Shown here piece after piece: positions 5,774 through 12,543 of a stretch of DNA of 15,057 nucleotides. The position numbers were made by a program, and so were the translations under genes. The notes beneath the pieces were generated by a model, which was not told where the DNA came from, made no database searches, and saw nothing but the letters and a program-made list of their open reading frames with translations. Each line of letters starts with the position of its first letter. Position 1 is the first letter of the stretch. Source of the stretch: Anaerolineaceae bacterium UBA6133 (lineage in GTDB: Bacteria > Chloroflexota > Anaerolineae > Anaerolineales > Anaerolineaceae); the NCBI GenBank assembly GCA_002435825.1, contig DIVL01000014.1:1-15057 (forward strand), in the 5' to 3' direction.

Positions 5774-7158
5774 GGTCGCCTCGCAGGGTAATCAGCCAGG
5801 GTCTTTTTGAGTACGTCAATGATGCTCGAGAAATACTCTGGTTCAAGACCATAAACTCTCAGATAAGCATCCTGTAAAACGTAGCGGTTAATCCCCCATG
5901 AAGCTGACTCAGGTGCCAGCGTAAGGCGAACGCCCTCCTTCAGGGCAGATGACCAGGCAGGGTGAAAAGCGGCGTAATCTGCCGCGACCAAAGCAGGATG
6001 ACCGGTGGCAGGCCACAGACCGTTCAGGTCAACCAGTCTGACCTGCTGTGTAGGCTGCAGCAACCATCGGACGAAGAACCAGGATGCCAGTACAGCCTCG
6101 GCATCAGCAGCGTTGATTGCCACACTGATCGATTCCAGGGCGATCGAGCCCTTTCCGTCAATTGTCGGATAAGGGATGGTTTCCCAATTGAGCGCTGTCT
6201 TTTTTTCCGATAAGTAATACGTCTGCTGGTTGAGTTCGCTCAGCGTGCCTTCATAGGCAAGGGCATATTTATCGACAAAATACTGGTAAGGTGTGGGGTC
6301 CAGACCGACCCAGGAGGTGTCATCGCCAAAAGCCTGTTTCAGGGTTCGGAAGGAGGCGTCAAGAGCAGTATCATCCAGATTCAGAACCTGGTTTTCGAGC
6401 GAATAGGTACCGCCAAAAGCGGCATACCAGCCTTGTGCGGAGAGCACCGATTTTGAAAGCAGTAAACCACCCGTGCCATTATTGAGATAGACATTATCGG
6501 TCAGGTTCGAGCGCAATCCAACCTGCATTTGGCTCACAAAATCATCCCACGCAAGCGGCACCGATTCCAAACCGAGCTCTTTTGCCCACTCAGTCCGATA
6601 GTAGATCAAACCCGCATCATAAGCCAAAGGCAGCAAATAACGCGGCTCCGATTCGTTCACTTTGGGTGCAAAAGCCTCAAACGGTGAACCCTGGCGGTAA
6701 GCGTTCAATGCCCCCCAGGTGGGGTCGTTGATATAAGCATTTAAATCCAGGAACACGATCTGGTTTTGTGGATTTAGTAAATCATATGTTTTTCCAATCA
6801 AGACATCTGCGTCCAGACCTCCCTGCTTCAACGCTTCAAACATGGAATCATCGCTGCCGAAGGACTCTGCAACTGCCTGAATTCCCCACGCATTGGTCTG
6901 GTTGAAATCGTCGATCATCTGCGTAAACCTATTCTGGTCCATGATCCAGGGATAAGCTACTCTGACTTCCTTTCCCTGCAGCGCCTGCAAATCCACCACG
7001 AGCGTTGGTACGTTTGTCGGCACAGGCGTTGCCTCAGGGGGTAGAGGAGTGGGAGTGCGCGTTGGAAAAACCGTAGGCGAGGGAATCGTCGCCTGGCAGG
7101 CATTAATAACGACAAGCATGCCAAGCAAAAGCAGCAAAAGAGGTTTGAACTTTTTCAT
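5770..7158 (-). CDS. Extracellular solute-binding lipoprotein (ABC family 1-like)
   Basis: A secreted lipoprotein of about 462 residues resembling sugar-type (family 1) solute-binding proteins. A basic start MKKFK, a leucine-rich core and a lipobox VINAC (C21) give a type II signal peptide. A Thr/Pro-rich linker follows (about 25-52), then the binding-protein body: a first strand VRVAYPW, then FNQTN, DADVLIGKTYDLLN, LPLAYDAGLIYYRTEW and WDDFVSQM, all typical of the family. No permease or ATPase genes are adjacent, so it is an orphan component and the ligand is unknown. ATG at 7158 is preferred for its MKK start; ATG at 7170 is possible but lies 6 nt from the end of tRNA-Sec. Neither has a good ribosome site. 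It may be cotranscribed with that tRNA, and it is coupled to rnhA downstream. Confidence 0.8.
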   Translation of the reverse strand: MKKFKPLLLLLLGMLVVINACQATIPSPTVFPTRTPTPLPPEATPVPTNVPTLVVDLQALQGKEVRVAYPWIMDQNRFTQMIDDFNQTNAWGIQAVAESFGSDDSMFEALKQGGLDADVLIGKTYDLLNPQNQIVFLDLNAYINDPTWGALNAYRQGSPFEAFAPKVNESEPRYLLPLAYDAGLIYYRTEWAKELGLESVPLAWDDFVSQMQVGLRSNLTDNVYLNNGTGGLLLSKSVLSAQGWYAAFGGTYSLENQVLNLDDTALDASFRTLKQAFGDDTSWVGLDPTPYQYFVDKYALAYEGTLSELNQQTYYLSEKKTALNWETIPYPTIDGKGSIALESISVAINAADAEAVLASWFFVRWLLQPTQQVRLVDLNGLWPATGHPALVAADYAAFHPAWSSALKEGVRLTLAPESASWGINRYVLQDAYLRVYGLEPEYFSSIIDVLKKTLADYPARRP

Positions 7159-7176
7159 ATTTTTACCCATAATAAA

Positions 7177-7268
7177 CGGGAATGGATGGGAGTCGAACCC
7201 ACGACGGCTCTTACCGACCCGACACTGATTTTGAAGACCAGGAAGCCCACCGGGACTTTACCATTCCC
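7177..7268 (-). tRNA. selC: tRNA-Sec (selenocysteine, anticodon TCA)
   Basis: A 92-nt tRNA with the hallmarks of bacterial tRNA-Sec. It has an 8-bp acceptor stem GGGAATGG/CCATTCCC and discriminator G. The anticodon stem CTGGT/ATCAG encloses CTTCAAA (anticodon TCA at 7234-7232). It also has a long variable arm, a T loop TTCGACT, and a D region with CCC-GGT-GGG. CCA is not encoded. Its presence implies UGA decoding as selenocysteine, needing SelA, SelB and SelD elsewhere in the genome; none is in this window. The lipoprotein gene follows on the same strand. Confidence 0.95.
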
Positions 7269-7274
7269 AAATTA

Positions 7275-7303
7275 AGAATAATTCAAAACAATCCAGCTTG
7301 CAA
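7275..7303 (-). promoter_or_regulatory. Promoter of tRNA-Sec
   Basis: On the minus strand, TTGCAA (7303-7298) and TATTCT (7280-7275) are 17 bp apart, each matching consensus at four of six positions. The start point would fall within a few nt of the mature tRNA 5' end at 7268. The lipoprotein and rnhA genes may also depend on it. Confidence 0.55.
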
Positions 7304-7416
7304 CCCTCTCTTATTACAAAGGAAGACAATCATTATTGAGATAAAAACCTGAAAAACAAGGAACGAATCCCATTGCTAAGAAACCACTAAGAAGTTGTAA
7401 TATCTTCGATAATCCA

Positions 7417-7445
7417 GTGGCAAAACACCCTTACTTGTGTATAAT
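7417..7445 (+). promoter_or_regulatory. Promoter of the GH13 gene
   Basis: GTGGCA (7417-7422), a 17-bp spacer and a perfect TATAAT (7440-7445) lie 43 bp before the start codon. I see no clear operator or catabolite-control site around it. Confidence 0.65.
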
Positions 7446-7487
7446 TAGTAAGCACCTCAACTAAACTGGGTGCATATACGAGGACAC

Positions 7488-8942
7488 ATGACAGACTACA
7501 ATAACCGAACACCTGACTGGGTCAAAAACGCAGTCTTTTATCAAATCTTCCCCGATCGGTTTGCGTGGAGTTCGCGGGTGATCAAACCGGGTCTTTTTGA
7601 AAAATGGGATAGCATGCCTACGGTCCATGGCTTTAAAGGTGGCGACCTGATGGGGGTCTATGAGAAGTTGGATTACCTGGAAGACCTTGGTATCAACGCA
7701 ATCTATTTCAACCCAATCTTCCAATCTGCTTCAAATCACCGGTACCACACACACGACTACTACACGGTGGATCCGCTTTTGGGCGGGAACGAAGCTCTTA
7801 GAACTTTGCTTGATGCCGCCCATAAGCGCGGAATTCGCATCGTCTTGGATGGTGTCTTCAACCATGCCAGCAGAGGTTTTTTCCCCTTTAACCATATCCT
7901 TGAAAGTGGTCAGGATTCGCCCTACATCGAGTGGTTCAAGGTTCACGGCTTCCCGCTGAATGCTTACCAGGGCAAACCCAATTACGAATGCTGGTGGAAC
8001 CTGGCTGCTTTGCCAAAGCTGAACACAGAAAACCCAATCGTTCGGCGCTACATTATGGACGTTGCACGCTATTGGCTCGATCAGGGCATCGACGGCTGGC
8101 GCTTGGATGTGCCCTTTGAAATAAAAACCGCGGGTTTCTGGGAGGAATTCAGAGAGGTTGTCAAGACCGCCAACCCCGAAGCCTACATCGTTGGCGAAGT
8201 GCCAACAGAAGCCCAGGAATGGCTCAATTCTGGCGAGAAGTTTGACGCCGTGATGAATTACCAGTTGACTCACGCTGCTGTTGGCTTTTTTGGCGGTGAC
8301 AAATTAGACCACAAACTCGCCGAGGGCATGATGGGGTTGGATAACCCCGAACCCATGGATGTCCAGGCATTTGCGCATCGCACGAGTGAATTGCTCGAAC
8401 TCTACCCACGAGAGTTTTCCTATGCGCAGCTAAATTTGCTGGACAGCCACGACATGCCCCGCTTCCTCAGCCTGATGAAGGGCAACGTTGGAAAACTAAA
8501 GCTCGCCTACACCTTCCTGCTGACCTACCCCGGAGCTCCCAGCATTTATTACGGTGATGAAATCGGGCTGGATGGCGGCAGGGATCCCCTCTGCCGAAAG
8601 AGTTTCACCTGGCGCGAAGAAGATTGGAATGTGGATCTGCGGAACTCCATCAAAGAAACCATCACCATCCGCCACGCCATCCCCGCCCTGCGCACCGGCT
8701 CCTACGAGCCTATTTTTGCCCAGGACGGTCTGCTAGCTTACTTGCGCCGGGATGAACTGGACAGTGTGCTGGTAATCCTGAATAATTCCGATGCGGCTGT
8801 AAAACTCACCCTTGCCACTGGCAATACCTTCGAAGACGGCTCCGAGCTGCAGGATCAACTGAGCGACAAACACGTCATCATTGAGCAGCAGCAGGTCAAC
8901 GACCTTGCCGTCCCTGCTTTTGGGGCAATAATCCTGGCGTAA
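7488..8942 (+). CDS. GH13 alpha-glucosidase / alpha-amylase-type glycoside hydrolase
   Basis: A 484-residue cytosolic enzyme (no signal peptide) of glycoside hydrolase family 13, acting on alpha-glucosidic bonds in maltodextrins or related sugars. The barrel begins at once with WVKNAVFYQIFPDRF. Conserved region I is DGVFNH (121-126), region II is GWRLDVPFE with nucleophile D207, region III is IVGEVP with acid/base E237, and region IV is LLDSHD with D322. The sequence style is that of neopullulanase or cyclomaltodextrinase-like enzymes, but their N-terminal starch-binding-type domain is missing. A small C-terminal beta domain is present. ATG at 7488 has GAGGACAC just before it; an upstream in-frame GTG at 7470 lacks a site. 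It is a single gene with its own promoter and terminator; the exact substrate is open. Confidence 0.9.
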   Translation: MTDYNNRTPDWVKNAVFYQIFPDRFAWSSRVIKPGLFEKWDSMPTVHGFKGGDLMGVYEKLDYLEDLGINAIYFNPIFQSASNHRYHTHDYYTVDPLLGGNEALRTLLDAAHKRGIRIVLDGVFNHASRGFFPFNHILESGQDSPYIEWFKVHGFPLNAYQGKPNYECWWNLAALPKLNTENPIVRRYIMDVARYWLDQGIDGWRLDVPFEIKTAGFWEEFREVVKTANPEAYIVGEVPTEAQEWLNSGEKFDAVMNYQLTHAAVGFFGGDKLDHKLAEGMMGLDNPEPMDVQAFAHRTSELLELYPREFSYAQLNLLDSHDMPRFLSLMKGNVGKLKLAYTFLLTYPGAPSIYYGDEIGLDGGRDPLCRKSFTWREEDWNVDLRNSIKETITIRHAIPALRTGSYEPIFAQDGLLAYLRRDELDSVLVILNNSDAAVKLTLATGNTFEDGSELQDQLSDKHVIIEQQQVNDLAVPAFGAIILA

Positions 8943-8962
8943 AGGACTTCTACTGGCTTTTG

Positions 8963-8990
8963 ACTGACCTCAGCCTGGGGTCAGTTTATT
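8963..8990 (+). terminator. Intrinsic terminator after GH13 gene
   Basis: ACTGACC (8963-8969) pairs over 7 bp with GGTCAGT (8979-8985), followed by TTATTTTAAT. It lies between the convergent GH13 and PAP2 genes and fits termination on the plus strand; the minus side lacks a clear T-run. Confidence 0.7.
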
Positions 8991-8997
8991 TTAATAT

Positions 8998-9558
8998 TCA
9001 GCCAAGGGATGGAAAAATTGACGGCAATTTCTGGATAAGAACCGGGAGAAATTTCAGCGCCAGAATACCACTTAACGCGCCGATAAGCCAACCGACCAGG
9101 ACATCTGAAAAATAGTGCAATCGCAATGCCACCCTGGAATACCCTACCAGGATTGCCCAGGCGAGCAACAAGATAAACCAGAGCGGATTTTCAAACTGCA
9201 GCGCCAAAAAGGCGATCGCCATCGCGCGAGCGGCATGCCCCGAAGGGAAGGAGTGTGGATCAGTGACACGGTAGATACTGCCCCATTCACCCTCAGGACG
9301 TGGACGGCGCAGCAGGAATTTAATGCCGAGCACGATCACTGCCAGGCTGGCAAGCGCAAACGCCCACAGGATGGCAATGTTACGGACGGGTCCCCGTGTG
9401 AAAAACCAAACCAGGGTCAGTCCAATCAACCAGTACCAGGAGTCACAACTATGGCCAATAAGCGCAACCAGTTTGTGCACAACATCATCTTCCTCGTGCA
9501 AAACAAGCCGTGCAGAGATTTTTTCATCCATTTTCTGGATACGATCGAGCAATTTCAT
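8998..9558 (-). CDS. PAP2-family membrane phosphatase
   Basis: A 186-residue membrane protein of the PAP2 superfamily, which hydrolyses lipid phosphates such as phosphatidic acid or undecaprenyl pyrophosphate. All three catalytic motifs are intact: K80-x6-R87-P88, PSGH (105-108), and S141-R142-x5-H148-x3-D152. There are about five or six hydrophobic segments and a short cytosolic N-terminus. It follows the rhomboid gene by 10 bp and is the last gene of the gmk-rhomboid-PAP2 unit. ATG at 9558 has only a modest ribosome site (AGGTAAG). The lipid substrate is not determinable here; a role in cell-wall lipid recycling is plausible but unproven. Confidence 0.9.
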   Translation of the reverse strand: MKLLDRIQKMDEKISARLVLHEEDDVVHKLVALIGHSCDSWYWLIGLTLVWFFTRGPVRNIAILWAFALASLAVIVLGIKFLLRRPRPEGEWGSIYRVTDPHSFPSGHAARAMAIAFLALQFENPLWFILLLAWAILVGYSRVALRLHYFSDVLVGWLIGALSGILALKFLPVLIQKLPSIFPSLG

Positions 9559-9568
9559 GCTTACCTGC

Positions 9569-10375
9569 TTAGCGGGTGAGAAATGGAATCGCAGCGATTA
9601 CAATGAAAGCCACCAGGACTATCACTGCAGCTAGCCAAACTTGCTGTTTTGGGCGGCTGTCTTCCAGGCGCAATCCAGCCTCAACCCGGCGAACCACCAG
9701 CAGAGGACCTGCCATGTAAGCAAAAAAGAAACCTGCCAGCAAGCCTCCAAGATGGCCCCAATTGTCCGTGTTACTGCCTGGGGATATGCCAATGAACAAA
9801 TTGAGCACCAACACAAACCCGAGGTTCATCAGAATACTTTTGCTTTGTTTGCCAAACACTTCGCGGTTCTGCCAGATAAAGACCGCCTCAGCAGCAAGCA
9901 GCGCAAAAATTGCCGTGGAAGCACCAAGCGAATTAAAACCGCTCAGTACGAATGAAAGCACATTTCCCCCGAATGCGCCAATCACGTAAAGCAGGATGAA
10001 GCGACTCTTGCCATAGAACGGTTCTATCTGCCGTCCGAGAATGCTCAACGCATACACGTTAAACATCAGGTGGATCAAATTGGAATGCAGCAGCGCTGGC
10101 GTAAACAAGCGCCAAAACTGTCCTGCCTGGATCAAGACATTAATCTTCCCCAGGAGCGCAAAAAGCAGATCGAACCCGTAAACCCGCTCCACGATTTGCT
10201 GGGCAATATAAAACAGGACCGTGATAGCCATAAAGGAGTAAGTAAGCCAGGGGAATCCTGGCATTTGCAGGCGTCTCTTTAATCGTTCAGGTCCGGATAA
10301 AGAATCTTCCGGGCGTGTTGAATTTGGCTGGAATTGAAACTCAGAGCCAGCCTCTGGTTTGTTTTGTTCACTCAT
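9569..10375 (-). CDS. Rhomboid-family intramembrane serine protease
   Basis: A 268-residue membrane protein. A hydrophilic N-tail of about 40 residues is followed by a six-helix rhomboid core and one extra C-terminal helix. The protease signatures are H97-x4-H102-x3-N106 (LLHSNLIHLMFN), the nucleophile motif GASTA with S153, and the catalytic histidine in WGHLGG (H208). The loop-1 WR motif is also seen (QFWRLFTPALLH). Rhomboids cut membrane-anchored proteins within or near the membrane; the target is unknown. Its ATG overlaps the guanylate kinase stop (ATGA, 10372-10375), so translation is probably coupled, and it precedes the PAP2 gene by 10 bp. The usual GxSG is GASTA here, a tolerated variant at the position after serine. 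Confidence 0.92.
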   Translation of the reverse strand: MSEQNKPEAGSEFQFQPNSTRPEDSLSGPERLKRRLQMPGFPWLTYSFMAITVLFYIAQQIVERVYGFDLLFALLGKINVLIQAGQFWRLFTPALLHSNLIHLMFNVYALSILGRQIEPFYGKSRFILLYVIGAFGGNVLSFVLSGFNSLGASTAIFALLAAEAVFIWQNREVFGKQSKSILMNLGFVLVLNLFIGISPGSNTDNWGHLGGLLAGFFFAYMAGPLLVVRRVEAGLRLEDSRPKQQVWLAAVIVLVAFIVIAAIPFLTR

Positions 10376-10983
10376 AAATCTACCTTGCGTGGAGTTGTTC
10401 TCATGTGTTCGGCACGGATAATCGCCTGGATATCCTCAATCGTCTTGTCGAGGTGCTGGTCAGAGTTGACAACGAGATAGTCAAACTGATCCATCATGGC
10501 AAATTCAAGTGCCGCGGTATTAAAACGGAGTTCTAGTTCTTCGGGGGTCTCGCTGCGGCGTTCAAGCAGCCGGTTCACCCATTCGTCACGCGAACTGGCA
10601 GTCAAAAAGATCAGGATCGCATCGGGGCAAATTCTGCGGATGGTCATGGCGCCCTGCACGTCAAGCCGCATAATGACATCCTTCCCCGAAGCAAGGGCTT
10701 CGCGAACCTGCGCTTTGGGGATGCCTTTATAGTCAGAATAGACATTGGCGTGTTCCAAAAGTTCATCCGCCTCGATCATAGCTTCAAAAGTTTCGCGTGA
10801 GACAAAGAAGTAATCCCGACCATCCACTTCATCCGGTCTGGGAGGACGCGAATTCATCGTGATCACGAAATGTGTGTCAGGATTTGTTTTTCGCAATAAA
10901 CCAACCACTGCGTCTTTGCCGATCCCTGAAGGACCGGAAATAACGATCAGGAGTGGATTGGTAGGCGGAGCTCCAAATTGCAT
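10372..10983 (-). CDS. gmk: Guanylate kinase
   Basis: A 203-residue enzyme converting GMP and ATP to GDP and ADP. The P-loop is SGPSGIGKDAV (16-26). The GMP-binding region reads NSRPPRPDEVDGRDYFFVS, followed by DYKGIPKAQV, DVIMRLDVQGA, the lid region RLLERRSETPEEL and FDYLVVN near the end. Many bacterial enzymes have T-T-R and YYGTP in the GMP site; here these are N-S-R and DYKGIP. From memory the latter resembles a variant seen in some Chloroflexota and plastid-type guanylate kinases, so activity is probably kept. ATG at 10983 is the only sensible start; an AAGGGA lies rather far upstream. It is first gene of a three-gene unit with rhomboid and PAP2, and no rpoZ or dnaA partner is adjacent. 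Confidence 0.9.
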   Translation of the reverse strand: MQFGAPPTNPLLIVISGPSGIGKDAVVGLLRKTNPDTHFVITMNSRPPRPDEVDGRDYFFVSRETFEAMIEADELLEHANVYSDYKGIPKAQVREALASGKDVIMRLDVQGAMTIRRICPDAILIFLTASSRDEWVNRLLERRSETPEELELRFNTAALEFAMMDQFDYLVVNSDQHLDKTIEDIQAIIRAEHMRTTPRKVDL

Positions 10984-11022
10984 AGCTGGTAAAGCCGTCC
11001 CTTCTTGCTGTTAGTTCTCCCC

Positions 11023-11028
11023 ATTATA
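11023..11028 (-). promoter_or_regulatory. Possible -10 box for the gmk operon
   Basis: A perfect TATAAT on the minus strand, 40 bp upstream of the gmk start. No good -35 box lies 16-18 bp further up, so the call is tentative. Confidence 0.35.
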
Positions 11029-11054
11029 AATTAGAAACGTATGTCTCATCAGGT

Positions 11055-11082
11055 TCGTAAACCCTATTGTCGTAAACCCTAT
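11055..11082. repeat. 13-bp direct repeat, two copies
   Basis: TCGTAAACCCTAT occurs at 11055-11067 and again at 11070-11082, with a 15-bp period, between the gmk operon and the metalloprotein gene. It could be a regulator site for gmk, part of a decayed terminator, or a small slippage duplication. Confidence 0.75.
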
Positions 11083-11103
11083 AGCTTATAAACTGGCATG
11101 AAA

Positions 11104-12381
11104 CTAATCCAGCAAGTCTAAAAGTTGGTCAAAACTGCGCACGGATCGGATCGCCTGGAGAAAATTGCTCAAACTGGAGTATTGTGTGCGTAAAGCTTGA
11201 ACTTCGGGTCCAACCGGGTCAGACCCCGAAGCCCCACCACCCGGTGTGTCATTATAAGAACCGTGGAAAGCGAAATACGCCTGGTTGATCTTCCGCAGGC
11301 GGTGGCCATTCTCCCAGAAAAATTTTCTCCTGGCTTCCATATACCTTTCCGCCTCATCCACCTGCCCATTTGCCAACAGCGCATCCACCCGCACCCGCGT
11401 TTCGCGCATTTCTGCCCGGAATTCGAATGGGTCAAGCGTTTCCGCGCCTTCTGCGAGGACGGTGGTATAGGCAGGCATCGGCAGATGATATCGCGGAGTA
11501 CGTTCGGGATAGTAGGCAATGATCAGATCCAGACCAATTTCCTTACCTGCCAATGAGGCGGTGGTCTCGTTGATCGTCCGCATCTGATCGTTCAAATAAT
11601 ATCGGATTCCAAGCGGGAAGAAAGTCAGGTAATTGTGGATCCACTCGTGGGCAACTGTTTCAGCCAGCCAGTTGAGATCGGTGGTGCGCATGACCATCGT
11701 GGGGTACGCCCCAAGCCCGCCAACGGGCTCAATCAAGGCTGAGAGGTCGTAGTCTTGATAGATTCCAGTTTCAATTTCATCCTTTTCAACCGCATCCAGA
11801 CCGGCATCAAGGCTGATGCTGAGTTCATTCCTGATTTCTGTCCGGGGTGAGATGATCAGGTTGAGCGGAAGATCAGACACCTGGTAAAGCACCGGCGGCA
11901 GGATCTGCCCACCCACCCCAAACCCAGCCTTAGCCAGGACAACTTCCGTCTGGTTTTGCAGCACAGCTTCTGCCAGCTTTGCAAGGCGGCCTTGGTTCGC
12001 CTTTGCCTGGTCAAGCTCGGATTTGACTGCCTGAACTACTTTGTCACGATTAAGAGAAGAGTCGTTTTGAGCGGTGATCAGGTCTTGCTCGAGAGTGATC
12101 ACCTCCTCCGTTCCTGCCAGCCAGGTGTAAACGACCTCAGCCTGCTGTTCATCGTCCAGAAACCGCTCAAGTTTGAGAGATGCGCTGACTGCCTTGTTGA
12201 AAAGAGCGCCGACCTCCCACTCCACGAAGTCGAATTCTACGCCCCGCGTGTACTTGCGCAGTCCATCCAGAGGATTGACCAACTCAACCGAGGAGCCTAC
12301 CACCAACAATAAGATCGCAACCAACAGCACCAGAAGGCGCAGCCGATTTACCAACACATCCAGAGAAGTTTCATCAGTCAT
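11104..12381 (-). CDS. Membrane-anchored HExxH zinc-metallopeptidase-like protein, unknown family
   Basis: A 425-residue protein with a short cytosolic N-terminus, one hydrophobic segment at about 15-31 and the rest probably outside the membrane. Residues 60-150 are helical and rich in E, Q and K. A zinc-site motif VAHEWIHNYL (H245, E246, H249) is followed 22 residues after H249 by N271-E272 in NETTASLAGKEIG, which fits a gluzincin third ligand. The C-terminal half is helical and charged. I cannot name the family; the catalytic architecture is inferred from the HExxH...NE pattern. ATG at 12381 starts the frame with a weak ribosome site. It is divergent from the M6-like peptidase gene, also a membrane-anchored HExxH protein, suggesting a common theme though not proven joint function. 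Confidence 0.75.
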   Translation of the reverse strand: MTDETSLDVLVNRLRLLVLLVAILLLVVGSSVELVNPLDGLRKYTRGVEFDFVEWEVGALFNKAVSASLKLERFLDDEQQAEVVYTWLAGTEEVITLEQDLITAQNDSSLNRDKVVQAVKSELDQAKANQGRLAKLAEAVLQNQTEVVLAKAGFGVGGQILPPVLYQVSDLPLNLIISPRTEIRNELSISLDAGLDAVEKDEIETGIYQDYDLSALIEPVGGLGAYPTMVMRTTDLNWLAETVAHEWIHNYLTFFPLGIRYYLNDQMRTINETTASLAGKEIGLDLIIAYYPERTPRYHLPMPAYTTVLAEGAETLDPFEFRAEMRETRVRVDALLANGQVDEAERYMEARRKFFWENGHRLRKINQAYFAFHGSYNDTPGGGASGSDPVGPEVQALRTQYSSLSNFLQAIRSVRSFDQLLDLLD

Positions 12382-12417
12382 AACGTGATTCTAACACCTG
12401 GCACTTTCTACCTTCTG

Positions 12418-12447
12418 AGTTTACCAAGCAGAGCATGATCAAATCAA
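12418..12447 (-). promoter_or_regulatory. Possible promoter of the HExxH protein gene
   Basis: On the minus strand TTGATT (12447-12442), an 18-bp spacer and TAAACT (12423-12418), each four of six to consensus, about 37 bp before the start codon. Confidence 0.35.
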
Positions 12448-12462
12448 CCTTAGATTCTATAT

Positions 12463-12491
12463 TTCGCAAAAGCTGCCAAATTGGGTAAAAT
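12463..12491 (+). promoter_or_regulatory. Possible promoter of the M6-like peptidase gene
   Basis: TTCGCA (12463-12468), a 17-bp spacer and TAAAAT (12486-12491). If this is the promoter, transcription starts near 12498. The upstream TTG (12481) and ATG (12490) in the reading frame then cannot be start codons, which supports GTG at 12544. Confidence 0.45.
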
Positions 12492-12543
12492 GCTTATCAG
12501 GCTGCTGTGCATTCAAGCGACAGTCAGAATAGTGAGTGTAATA

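Noticed and set aside
7731..8273. 180-codon minus-strand frame opposite the GH13 gene
   Set aside because: The GH13 frame has every catalytic motif; the antisense frame shows no domain and no start signal.
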